Assembly: GCA_965212165.1 (NCBI GenBank)
Contig: OZ243096.1
Span: forward strand, 868,001-932,000
From: RHLJ01 sp965212165
GTDB lineage: Bacteria; Bacteroidota; Rhodothermia; Balneolales; Balneolaceae
Reading direction: 5' to 3'
Length of the DNA: 64,000 nt
Positions 1 through 7,760 of the stretch are shown here, in pieces. The translations under genes and the position numbers were made by a program. Positions within the stretch are counted from its first letter, which is position 1. Each line of letters begins with the position of its first letter. The notes beneath the pieces were generated by a model. That model saw only the letters and a list, made by a program, of their open reading frames with translations. It did not search any database and was not told the origin of the DNA.

Positions 1-66
1 CTAGCCATCTTCGGATTGATGATTTTCTTTGTGGTGAAGTCGTGGTCGAAATTGAGTTTAGATTAA
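1..66 (+). CDS. C-terminal end of a membrane protein (partial, cut by window start)
   Basis: Reading frame 1 is open from the first base and stops with TAA at 64-66, giving 21 residues. They are mostly hydrophobic (LAIFGLMIFFVV) and end in a short polar tail, which looks like the last transmembrane helix of an integral membrane protein. The next gene begins 13 bases later on the same strand, so it probably belongs to the same operon. In sugar-salvage operons of this kind the upstream gene is often a sugar transporter of the major facilitator family, but the fragment is too short to show that; the transporter identity is inference. Confidence 0.5.
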   Translation, partial: LAIFGLMIFFVVKSWSKLSLD

Positions 67-79
67 AAATAATAGAACT

Positions 80-1429
80 ATGGATAGAAGAACGTTTGTA
101 AAACAAAGTGGCGTTGCCACACTGGGAACCGTGATAGGAGCTCCTGCATTTTTGAAAAACCGGAATCGCGATGATCATACCGTTCGCATCGGGTTTATTG
201 GAACAGGACTTCGAGGGCGGAATCACGTAAACAACCTGTTATCGACGAAAGGAGTGGATTGTCCCGCATTTTGTGATATTGATCCGGATGCCGTAGAAAG
301 AACACAAGCCATATTTGCGGAAAAGGGAAAACCGAAACCCAAAGTGTATAGCGCGGATGAACATTCTTATCTAGAAATGCTCGAAAAAGAGGATTTAGAT
401 GCTGTAATTATTGCCACCAATTGGCGTTGGCATACACCGATGTGTTTGGCGGCGATGGAAGCGGGCGTATATGTAGGAACAGAGGTTTCTGGGGCTTTTT
501 CGGTGGATGAGTGCTGGGATTTGGTGAATACGCATGAGCGAACGGGAACCCATCTCATGTTTTTAGAAAATGTGTGCTATCGACGCGATGTGATGGCCGT
601 ACTCAATATGGTTCGAGATAATATATTTGGGGAGTTGCTTCATTTCAGAGGTGGATATCAACATGATTTGCGTACCATCAAGTTTAATGATGGGGAAGGC
701 GGCTTGGTGTATGGAGATGGTGGATACGGAGAAGCGCGATGGAGAACGGCTCATTCAGAACACCGAAATGGAGATTTATATCCAACCCATGGTTTAGGGC
801 CAATTGCTACCTATTGCGATATGAATCGTGGAAATCGGTTGACGTCCATTTCCTCCTTTGCAACCAAAGCAAGATCGTTGAAGCATTTTGCAAATAAACA
901 TCCGCAAGGCGGAGAAGATCATCCTTATACCAATACCGAATGGAAATTGGGCGATATCGTAACCTCAACCATTTCAACAGCTCGTGGGGAAACTATTATT
1001 TTAACCCACGACACGAATTTACCTCGACCGTATTCTCTAGGATTTAGGGTTCAGGGAGTGAATGGTTTGGCTGAGTTTGATTATAACTTGAAGCGTGTTC
1101 ATGTAGAAGGTATTTCAGAGTCGCATCGCTGGGATTTTGGAACAGAATGGTTTGATAAATACGATCATGAGCTTTGGAAAGAATTTGGGGAAGAAGCTGT
1201 GGATGGTGGTCATGGTGGAATGGACTTTTTCCTCGACCGTGCCTTTGTAGAAAGTGTTCGACGTGAAATTGCACCCGTTCTGGATGTATATGATGCAGCG
1301 GTAATGCGAGTTATTACACCACTTTCTGAGATGTCTATTCAAGAAGGAGGCGCGCCTCAAGCTATTCCTGATTTTACGGAAGGAAAATGGATGCATCGTG
1401 AACCTGTATTTGGCCTGGGAGAGCTGTAA
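80..1429 (+). CDS. Gfo/Idh/MocA oxidoreductase fold, glycoside hydrolase family 109 type (alpha-N-acetylgalactosaminidase-like)
   Basis: 449 residues. The N-terminus carries a twin-arginine-like signal (MDRRTFVKQSG then a hydrophobic stretch), so the enzyme is probably exported folded with its cofactor. A Rossmann NAD-binding motif GFIGTGLRG follows at about residues 38-46. The middle and C-terminal parts match what I recall of GH109 enzymes: ENVCYRRDVMAVLNMV, RNGDLYPTHGLGP, GHGGMDFF and VYDAA. This family uses a bound NAD to cleave alpha-linked N-acetylgalactosamine by transient oxidation. It is followed within 8 bases by a sugar nucleotidyltransferase and then a NahK-like kinase, which supports amino-sugar use. 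The gene is visibly richer in G+C than the rest of the window. The exact glycoside specificity is not readable; a related oxidoreductase role remains possible. Confidence 0.82.
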   Translation: MDRRTFVKQSGVATLGTVIGAPAFLKNRNRDDHTVRIGFIGTGLRGRNHVNNLLSTKGVDCPAFCDIDPDAVERTQAIFAEKGKPKPKVYSADEHSYLEMLEKEDLDAVIIATNWRWHTPMCLAAMEAGVYVGTEVSGAFSVDECWDLVNTHERTGTHLMFLENVCYRRDVMAVLNMVRDNIFGELLHFRGGYQHDLRTIKFNDGEGGLVYGDGGYGEARWRTAHSEHRNGDLYPTHGLGPIATYCDMNRGNRLTSISSFATKARSLKHFANKHPQGGEDHPYTNTEWKLGDIVTSTISTARGETIILTHDTNLPRPYSLGFRVQGVNGLAEFDYNLKRVHVEGISESHRWDFGTEWFDKYDHELWKEFGEEAVDGGHGGMDFFLDRAFVESVRREIAPVLDVYDAAVMRVITPLSEMSIQEGGAPQAIPDFTEGKWMHREPVFGLGEL

Positions 1430-1437
1430 TCAAATCT

Positions 1438-2343
1438 ATGAAAAAGAAACCTACACTGGTGATTCTCGCTGCAGGACTCGGAAGCCGCTATCAAGGATTA
1501 AAACAAATGGATACCTTCGGACCAGCAGGCGAAAGTCTACTGGATTATACCGTTTATGATGCAATTACCGTTGGTTTTGCTAAGATCGTTTTTGTGATTC
1601 GAGATAGCATGAGGGAGGTCTTCATCCCCGAAATGAAAAAGAAACTGGACGGCAAGGTTGAGTGCGCTTTTGTTTTCCAAGAATTAGATGCTTTACCTGA
1701 AGTGTGTGTTCATAATCCCGATCGAGTTAAACCTTGGGGAACTGGTCACGCTTTGTGGATGGCAAGAACGGAAGTAGAAGGTGCTTTTGCTATGGTGAAT
1801 GCCGATGATTTTTACGGTCGAGATGCTTTATCAGACATTGTGGGATTACTTCAAGCAATGGATTCAGATCGTGACGCTGGGTGTATGGTTGGGTATCAAT
1901 TGGAGAATACGCTGTCTGAGTTTGGATCGGTTTCTAGAGGAGTGTGCACATTGGAAAAAGGAAATTTGAAATCCATAACCGAAAGAACGAAGATTTCAAA
2001 AGGTGGGGATGAAATCTATTTCGAAGAGGAAGGAGATGAGATTCCAATTTCAGGCTCCGCCATTGTTTCAATGAATTTGATGGGATTTAGTAATACAGTT
2101 TTCAAGTTGATCGAATCGGAATTCATCGCTTTTTACACCAAATCTTCCTCGGAGTTAAAAGCAGAGTTTTATGTGCCTAGCATCTTACAAAAGTTGATTG
2201 AACTGGGTGTTCAAATTCCAGTTCCTGTTACGGAATCCACTTGGTTTGGGGTTACTTATCCAGAGGATAAAGTGCTGGTGCAAACTAAACTAACTGATTT
2301 AATTGCAAAGAAGGTGTATCCGCCAAATCTCTGGGGATCTTGA
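1438..2343 (+). CDS. Sugar-1-phosphate nucleotidyltransferase (NTP_transferase family)
   Basis: 301 residues. The N-terminus has the nucleotidyltransferase signature LVILAAGLGSRYQGLKQMD, the nucleotide-binding glycine-rich loop of the family, followed by a typical mixed alpha/beta core with NADDFYG at about residues 121-127 where the metal-binding aspartate is expected. Such enzymes join NTP and a sugar 1-phosphate to give an NDP-sugar. It sits 8 bases after the GH109 gene and just before a kinase that should make a hexosamine 1-phosphate, so the natural reading is that it converts that product to a UDP-sugar. The substrate is inferred from context only. There is no signal peptide, so it acts in the cytoplasm. 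Confidence 0.8.
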   Translation: MKKKPTLVILAAGLGSRYQGLKQMDTFGPAGESLLDYTVYDAITVGFAKIVFVIRDSMREVFIPEMKKKLDGKVECAFVFQELDALPEVCVHNPDRVKPWGTGHALWMARTEVEGAFAMVNADDFYGRDALSDIVGLLQAMDSDRDAGCMVGYQLENTLSEFGSVSRGVCTLEKGNLKSITERTKISKGGDEIYFEEEGDEIPISGSAIVSMNLMGFSNTVFKLIESEFIAFYTKSSSELKAEFYVPSILQKLIELGVQIPVPVTESTWFGVTYPEDKVLVQTKLTDLIAKKVYPPNLWGS

Positions 2344-2344
2344 T

Positions 2345-3379
2345 GTGAACGTGCACGATGTGATCCTTCATTTTCAGATTCAGGGAAGGGTTCATGACAT
2401 AATCCCATGGGGAAATGGACATATTAATGATTCTTACCGAGTGATTAATGAAGACGAAATATTTCCCGATTATTTGTTGCAACGTGTGAATCACCACGTC
2501 TTTAAAAATGTGGATGGTTTAATGCAAAATTTGCAGAAAGTGACAGATCACATTCAGTCTAAAGTAGAGTTTCAAGACTTAGTGTTGAATATTATTCCAA
2601 CCAAAAAAGGGGAGGCTTATTTCAATAATCCATCTGGGTATTGGAGGATGTTTGAGTTTGTAAGCGATAAAAAAACATATGATCGTGCTGAAAATGCTGA
2701 ACTGGCGTATAAAGCTGGATCAACCATCGGGAAGTTCGTAATAGCTCTTTCCGACTTCCCGGTAGATGAGTTACATCTCACAATCCTAGATTTTCATAAT
2801 ATCCGTTTTAGAATACAGCAATTTGATGATGCTTTAGAAAAGGGAGATTCGATTAGAAGGGGGGAAGCTCAAGAGGAAATCAAGAAGGTTCAGGCCTTAT
2901 CCAAAGATTATATAGAGCTATATGATTTTGCTGTTTCAGGAGAAATTCCACTACGAGTCACCCATAACGATACGAAGTTCAATAATGTGCTATTAAGCGA
3001 TGTAGAAGACATGGGAGTTGTCATTGATTTGGATACGATCATGCCCGGCTTTGTGTTTTTTGATTTTGGAGATGGCTTGAGATCAGGGGTTATAGAAGCT
3101 GATGAAGATGAATCGGACTTGTCTAAAGTGATATTGAACGAAGAATATTACCAGGCTTATATGGATGGCTTTTTGAAAGCGTCGGAATCTATTCTTACAC
3201 AGAAGGAGATAGCCATACTACCAAAATCTGGTTCGTATATGGCCTTCATTATGGCCGTTCGATTTCTTACAGATTTTCTGAATGGGGATGTGTATTACAA
3301 AACGGAATATCAGAAGCATAACTTAGTCCGTGCTCGATGCCAATTGAAGGTGTGTGAGCTTTTTCAGAAGAATGCCTGA
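2345..3379 (+). CDS. APH-family sugar kinase resembling N-acetylhexosamine 1-kinase (NahK)
   Basis: 344 residues from the GTG at 2345. I chose this start because it lies directly after the upstream stop, has GGGGAT about 8 bases before it, and gives the N-terminus MNVHDVILHFQ expected in NahK relatives; a TTG at 2303 would overlap the previous gene by 41 bases. The catalytic loop is LRVTHNDTKFNNVLL and is followed by VIDLDTIMPG and DFGDG, the phosphotransferase Brenner loop and metal-binding DFG. NahK phosphorylates GalNAc or GlcNAc at C1 with ATP. Next to a GH109 enzyme and a nucleotidyltransferase, this gives a liberate, phosphorylate, activate pathway. A terminator follows. Confidence 0.82.
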   Translation: MNVHDVILHFQIQGRVHDIIPWGNGHINDSYRVINEDEIFPDYLLQRVNHHVFKNVDGLMQNLQKVTDHIQSKVEFQDLVLNIIPTKKGEAYFNNPSGYWRMFEFVSDKKTYDRAENAELAYKAGSTIGKFVIALSDFPVDELHLTILDFHNIRFRIQQFDDALEKGDSIRRGEAQEEIKKVQALSKDYIELYDFAVSGEIPLRVTHNDTKFNNVLLSDVEDMGVVIDLDTIMPGFVFFDFGDGLRSGVIEADEDESDLSKVILNEEYYQAYMDGFLKASESILTQKEIAILPKSGSYMAFIMAVRFLTDFLNGDVYYKTEYQKHNLVRARCQLKVCELFQKNA

Positions 3380-3459
3380 ACGGGAGCTGAGCTTTAGTAG
3401 CAGATAATTCTTTAGTTAATACACTCGCTCAACAAGCTCTGAAAAAAACATTTTATCAA

Positions 3460-3490
3460 AAGCCCCTCGCATTAGTGTGTTGAGGGGCTT
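3460..3490 (+). terminator. Rho-independent terminator after the sugar-salvage operon
   Basis: A perfect 9-base stem (AAGCCCCTC at 3460-3468 pairing with GAGGGGCTT at 3482-3490) encloses a 13-base loop and is followed by CTATATTTTT. It separates the kinase gene from the following response regulator, which therefore probably has its own promoter. Confidence 0.8.
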
Positions 3491-3566
3491 CTATATTTTT
3501 GGGGACTATTGTATTTATTAAAAAATTCTAATAAATTAAAATTAAAATCCTTTAATAATTACGACC

Positions 3567-3974
3567 ATGACACATTCAGCAAAACAGGTTCTCATAGTTG
3601 AAGATGATCTACTCCTTTTACTGGTTGAAGAACGACTAGTACAAAAACTGGGATATGAAGTGATAGGTACGGCATGTGAAGGTGATGCAGCTCTTAGAAA
3701 AATTAAACTGTATGCACCAGATATCATTCTAATGGATATCAATCTGAAAGGATGTATGCTGGGAACTGAGGTCGTGGAAGCAATGAGATTAGAAGGTGAT
3801 GAAACTCCGGTTATTTTTTTATCAGGGGTTAAAGAACCTAAAAGAGTTGAAGAAGCTAAACAGCTAGGTTGTATCGATTACTTATTTAAGCCTGTTACAC
3901 CACTAAATTTAAAGCGGTCTTTAGAAAAGGCTGCTGAACATAGCGAGCGCCTACAACACGCCATAGCAATTTAG
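3567..3974 (+). CDS. Single-domain response regulator (CheY-like receiver)
   Basis: 135 residues, all receiver domain with no output domain. Acidic residues E12, D13 and D14, the phosphoacceptor D57 (in LMDINLKG), S86 and K108 (in LFKPVTP) occupy the conserved positions. Proteins of this type relay phosphate between kinases or act through protein contact. There is no kinase immediately next to it; it stands alone between two terminators, so its partner is unknown. Confidence 0.88.
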   Translation: MTHSAKQVLIVEDDLLLLLVEERLVQKLGYEVIGTACEGDAALRKIKLYAPDIILMDINLKGCMLGTEVVEAMRLEGDETPVIFLSGVKEPKRVEEAKQLGCIDYLFKPVTPLNLKRSLEKAAEHSERLQHAIAI

Positions 3975-3984
3975 ATACCATTAC

Positions 3985-4022
3985 TAGGTGATTTAGCTGA
4001 ATGCTGAATCACCTATTTTTTT
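3985..4022 (+). terminator. Rho-independent terminator after the receiver gene
   Basis: Arms TAGGTGATT (3985-3993) and AATCACCTA (4007-4015) pair perfectly around a 13-base loop and run directly into a T-rich tail (ATTTTTTTG). It is 10 bases past the stop of the receiver gene. Confidence 0.8.
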
Positions 4023-4455
4023 GTCCAATATCGCTGTTTTGTAATAGCCTTTCTTTTCAACATATTTTTTGACATCTGCTTTAATAAGAGATTAAAATGT
4101 TAGTTCAGATGAATATAGCCATTGCGCAAGATCCTGAAACAAGTTCAGGATGACGTCGGGGTGGGGGTTGGGGAAATGTAAAACCAGGCCTTAGAATTGT
4201 TGGTGGAAAAAGTGAGCCGATGATTGAAGCGAATTCGAAGGATGAATAAATCCACACAAGATAGGACGGGTAATATGATAGATACGGAAGAAGACCTTTG
4301 GATTTATTCAGCGAAAGCATCGTGAACCCGCCAAGAATTCATAGCCTTGATCTTTTGTTACTTTTGTATCAAGACAAAAGTAAGAGTATTCGACAACTGA
4401 GAGTTCGAAACAGATATCGAAATAAAATCAGGATGTCGTCGGGCTTGTAGAATTA
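4023..4455. repeat. Gene-free stretch with dispersed palindromic repeat remnants
   Basis: About 430 bases without a convincing gene. It contains a palindrome (ATCCTGAA, 5-base loop, TTCAGGAT, 4131-4151) followed by TGACGTCGGGGTGGGGG, a second hairpin (TTACTTTTG 4358-4366 pairing with CAAAAGTAA 4375-4383), and a partial third element, TCAGGATGTCGTCGGGCTT, at about 4428-4446. The same 21-base palindrome occurs in the opposite orientation at 17854-17874. These look like extragenic repeat debris of the kind found between genes in many bacteria. The open frame at 4105-4320 on the minus strand runs through these repeats and is not credible as a gene. Confidence 0.7.
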
Positions 4456-5451
4456 TCAAAGCTCTACAACAATCCTTCCTATCTGCCCACCCTCCAATAT
4501 CTTCTCGATTTCAGGCTTTAATACAGAAAGTGAAACAGTTTTAAAATAAGTATCAGGAAGAAGCTCATTATTCATTGAGGCAATAGCCTCCCAAATTTGC
4601 TTACGAAGTTCATATTCACAAAAAGCAGAATCGATACCTAGTAAAGAAATCCCTCTAAGTATAAAAGGATACACATTGGTACTAAGATCTTTTCCTAGAA
4701 TATTACCACAACATGCTACGGCTCCTTTATCCTTAGTCTGACGTAGAACCGCATCAAGAAGTGATCCACCAACTGTTTCAATTGCCCCAGCCCATTTACG
4801 AGAAAGTAGCGGAGATTCAGATACATTAAGTATTTCGTCGGTATGAATAACATGTTCAGCTCCCAAACTAGTTAGAAAATCGGTCTCAGAGCTTTTTCGG
4901 CTTGTTGCAATGACTTCATATCCAAGCTGAGATAAAAAGAAAACAGCTAATGACCCCACCCCACCAGTTGCTCCAGTTACCAGTATCGGTCCTGATTCTG
5001 GTTCTATAAGTTCACGCTTTAGACGTTCAATGCCATACATAGCTGTGAAACCAGCTGTTCCATAAATCATAGATTGATTCAACGACATATCATTAGGCAG
5101 TGGAATCACCCAATTATTTGGAACGCGGATAAGTTCACTAAATCCTCCCGATGTGTTGGTTCCTAAATCATTACCCGTAACGATCACATGTTGTCTTTCG
5201 GAAAATGTACCTGATGAATCGTTTAGAACAATACCAGCCGCATCAATTCCAGGAATATGAGGATATTCTCTGGTCACATGATTTAGACCTTTCGCAGATA
5301 AGGCATCTTTATAATTAAGGGAGGAATATTGAACTTGAATTACTACCTCATTCGCAGGTAGAAAATCGAATGGAAGTTTTTGAACGAACATTTCATTAGA
5401 GCTTGTTCCTCGTTCAGATAATAAAGCCTTAAAAAAGTCAGGGGTTTTCAT
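4456..5451 (-). CDS. YhdH/YhfP-family quinone oxidoreductase (zinc-free MDR, acrylyl-CoA reductase-like)
   Basis: 331 residues. This is a medium-chain reductase with the family hallmarks: SSLNYKDAL near residue 45, HIPGIDAAG, and the NADPH-binding VTGATGGVGSLA at about residue 157. The catalytic zinc ligands of alcohol dehydrogenases are absent, as is normal for this branch. Relatives reduce acrylyl-CoA or other reactive enoyl compounds with NADPH. It is the last gene of a three-gene minus-strand operon, 3 bases after an aldehyde dehydrogenase, which fits removal of reactive carbonyls or alkenals. The substrate is inferred. Confidence 0.83.
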   Translation of the reverse strand: MKTPDFFKALLSERGTSSNEMFVQKLPFDFLPANEVVIQVQYSSLNYKDALSAKGLNHVTREYPHIPGIDAAGIVLNDSSGTFSERQHVIVTGNDLGTNTSGGFSELIRVPNNWVIPLPNDMSLNQSMIYGTAGFTAMYGIERLKRELIEPESGPILVTGATGGVGSLAVFFLSQLGYEVIATSRKSSETDFLTSLGAEHVIHTDEILNVSESPLLSRKWAGAIETVGGSLLDAVLRQTKDKGAVACCGNILGKDLSTNVYPFILRGISLLGIDSAFCEYELRKQIWEAIASMNNELLPDTYFKTVSLSVLKPEIEKILEGGQIGRIVVEL

Positions 5452-5454
5452 AGT

Positions 5455-6825
5455 CTATCTAAAGATGGTTTTGAGCCATTTCATTTTACCTTCGTAAGGG
5501 GCGTATCGAACGGGTACATCAACTAAAAATGATTTCTTCATGATACTTTTCTGATGTGAAAAGGAATCGAAACTAGCTTTCCCATGATAGGATCCAAATC
5601 CACTAGCTCCAACACCCCCAAAACTCAAATTGTGATTCCCCAATTGAGCAATGGTATCATTGATAGCCCCGCCACCAAAAGAGATATTTTCAAGAATGAA
5701 TTTTTCAGTGGCATCATTGGATGTAAATAAATACAGAGCCAAGGGTCTAGGTGCATTTCGTACCTGAGTTACTATATCTTCCAAATCGGAATAAGTGAGG
5801 ATAGGAAGAATAGGGCCAAAAATTTCATCTTTCATCAATTCATGATCCCATGTCACTTCATCAAGAATAGTGGGAGAGATATATAGAGTATCTGCATCGC
5901 TTTCACCACCAAATACGATCTTTTCACCTTCAAAAAAACCGACCAAGCGGTTAAAATGATCCATCGTTATAATACGCGGATAATCAGGACTTTCTTTAAT
6001 ATTTGAACCATATAAAGAGACAAGAGCACTTTTTAGGTATTCAATAAGCTCATCTTTGATGGATTCTTTAACTAATAGATAATCCGGCGCTACGCATGTT
6101 TGTCCAGCGTTTACGAATTTACCCCAAACAATTCTCTTTGCGGTGACTTCTAAATCGGCTGTTTCATCGACAATACAAGGAGTTTTACCGCCAAGCTCAA
6201 GGGTAATCGGTGTAAGTCGTTCTGCAGCTTTTGCCATGACGATCTTTCCAACGCGAGAACTTCCAGTAAAAAATATATAGTCAAAGGGCAGCTCTAGAAG
6301 TTGTGAGCTTACATCTACTCCGCCATTAAACAAAATCACACTATTAGGTTCAAAATAATCACCTATTAATTTCTCTAAAAGTTCCGAAGTATGTGGAGTT
6401 AGCTCACTGGGATTTATTATCGCGGTGTTACCAGAGGCAAGTGCACCAACTAATGGGAGTAAACTCAATTGAATGGGATAATTCCATGGTGCAATAATTA
6501 GAACACAACCAAAGGGTTCTTTAAGTATGAAATTTTGAGAAGGAAAATTAACTAATGAGGTTGAAACTTTAACAGGCTTAATCCACTCTTCCAAATGTTT
6601 AATAGCGTAATTAATCTCGCTAATAATCAGACCAATTTCAGTTCCGAATGTTTCAAAAGCGGGTTTTTTGAAGTCAGAGTAAACAGCGTCAATAAGCTCT
6701 TTTTCATTTTCTTTAAGCAATGCTTTTAATTGCTCAAGTTGACTAATCCGATAGCTAAGTGATTTAGTAGCACCTGTTCTGAAATAATCTCGTTGGTTTT
6801 CTAAACTGTCTAAATATTCACTCAT
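5455..6825 (-). CDS. Aldehyde dehydrogenase, class 3-like
   Basis: 456 residues. The protein has the ALDH motifs LELGGKTPCIV (catalytic Glu region) and NAGQTCVAPDYLLV (catalytic Cys), with an FTGSSRVGK nucleotide-binding turn and EIFGPILPI further on. The compact length, the lack of the longer N-terminal extension and the C-terminal VRYAPYEGK-type tail resemble class 3 or fatty aldehyde dehydrogenases. It oxidises aldehydes to acids with NAD(P). It overlaps the upstream SDR gene by 8 bases and is followed after 3 bases by a quinone oxidoreductase, so the three are almost certainly co-transcribed and may act on alcohol, aldehyde and enal forms of similar substrates. Confidence 0.88.
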   Translation of the reverse strand: MSEYLDSLENQRDYFRTGATKSLSYRISQLEQLKALLKENEKELIDAVYSDFKKPAFETFGTEIGLIISEINYAIKHLEEWIKPVKVSTSLVNFPSQNFILKEPFGCVLIIAPWNYPIQLSLLPLVGALASGNTAIINPSELTPHTSELLEKLIGDYFEPNSVILFNGGVDVSSQLLELPFDYIFFTGSSRVGKIVMAKAAERLTPITLELGGKTPCIVDETADLEVTAKRIVWGKFVNAGQTCVAPDYLLVKESIKDELIEYLKSALVSLYGSNIKESPDYPRIITMDHFNRLVGFFEGEKIVFGGESDADTLYISPTILDEVTWDHELMKDEIFGPILPILTYSDLEDIVTQVRNAPRPLALYLFTSNDATEKFILENISFGGGAINDTIAQLGNHNLSFGGVGASGFGSYHGKASFDSFSHQKSIMKKSFLVDVPVRYAPYEGKMKWLKTIFR

Positions 6826-7636
6826 GATTACGCCCTTTAAAAGTGCTCATCGACTCATACACTCTAAATATTTTTCCAGCTACAAAATCATATAAACTGG
6901 AAGGTAAAACTCCGCGAAAAAATAGCGTTGTCTTTACCATAAAAGGAGCCTTTAAATGAATTTTTTCTTGCTGAATCGCGCGGAGTATTTTATCCGTGAT
7001 TTTATCAGGATCGAGCAATGGCATAAATAAAGGAGCTTTTACTCCATCAAACATACCCGTATTGATATAGCTTGGCATTACATTTAAAAAGTTTATTCCT
7101 GGATGTGAATCTTTAAGTTCTAGTCGTAAGGATTCTGCCCAACCAACGGCTGCCCATTTACTAGCGGAATAGACAGTCATTCCCGGGTTTGGGGTGAGCC
7201 CTGCAGCGGAAGTGATATTTATAATATGTCCGCTTTTTTGTTCCATCATCTTCGAGAGGAATGCATTTGCCACATACATCAATCCGTTAACATTAATACC
7301 AATTGTACGCTCAATATCAGCGGAACTGTGCTCATGAAAAAGTTTACCAACCACAATTCCAGCATTATTAAATAGAATATCAACCACACCGTATGTGGCT
7401 AGAACTTCCGTTGCGGCTAGTGAAACTTGATCAGCATTTGAAACATCTACGACATTTGTCGAGACCGAATAGCCAAGTTTGGATAGTTCGTCAGCCGATA
7501 CTTTGAGCTGTTCTTTATTAATATCCCATATCACGAGATGTTTAGCTCCTTTTTGAAGAGCTTTTTTCCCCATTAGAAAGCCAATTCCATTAGCTCCACC
7601 GGTAACTAGTACGGTTTTATTCTCGAATGATGCCAT
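6818..7636 (-). CDS. Short-chain dehydrogenase/reductase (classical SDR)
   Basis: 272 residues. It shows the cofactor loop VTGGANGIG near the N-terminus, NNAG at about residue 90, the catalytic serine (ITSAAG), and YSASK with the catalytic tyrosine and lysine. The C-terminal region is longer and basic-hydrophobic, similar to membrane-associated retinol or 17-beta-hydroxysteroid type SDRs, but specificity cannot be read. It is the first gene of the SDR, aldehyde dehydrogenase, quinone oxidoreductase operon, and its stop overlaps the next start by 8 bases. Confidence 0.88.
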   Translation of the reverse strand: MASFENKTVLVTGGANGIGFLMGKKALQKGAKHLVIWDINKEQLKVSADELSKLGYSVSTNVVDVSNADQVSLAATEVLATYGVVDILFNNAGIVVGKLFHEHSSADIERTIGINVNGLMYVANAFLSKMMEQKSGHIINITSAAGLTPNPGMTVYSASKWAAVGWAESLRLELKDSHPGINFLNVMPSYINTGMFDGVKAPLFMPLLDPDKITDKILRAIQQEKIHLKAPFMVKTTLFFRGVLPSSLYDFVAGKIFRVYESMSTFKGRNHE

Positions 7637-7760
7637 TTAAATGTCTTATCTTTTAGTACTCCAACTGAGTCTATATATTCTACGCAAAACCTACTTAAAA
7701 AAGGTTTGAGATAGAAACTCAGACTGCTATTTTTAGCTGATATAATTAATACATCATTCC

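Noticed and set aside
4105..4320. Minus-strand open frame of 71 codons
   Set aside because: It runs through palindromic repeat DNA, lacks any protein-like features and has no neighbours that would suggest translation.
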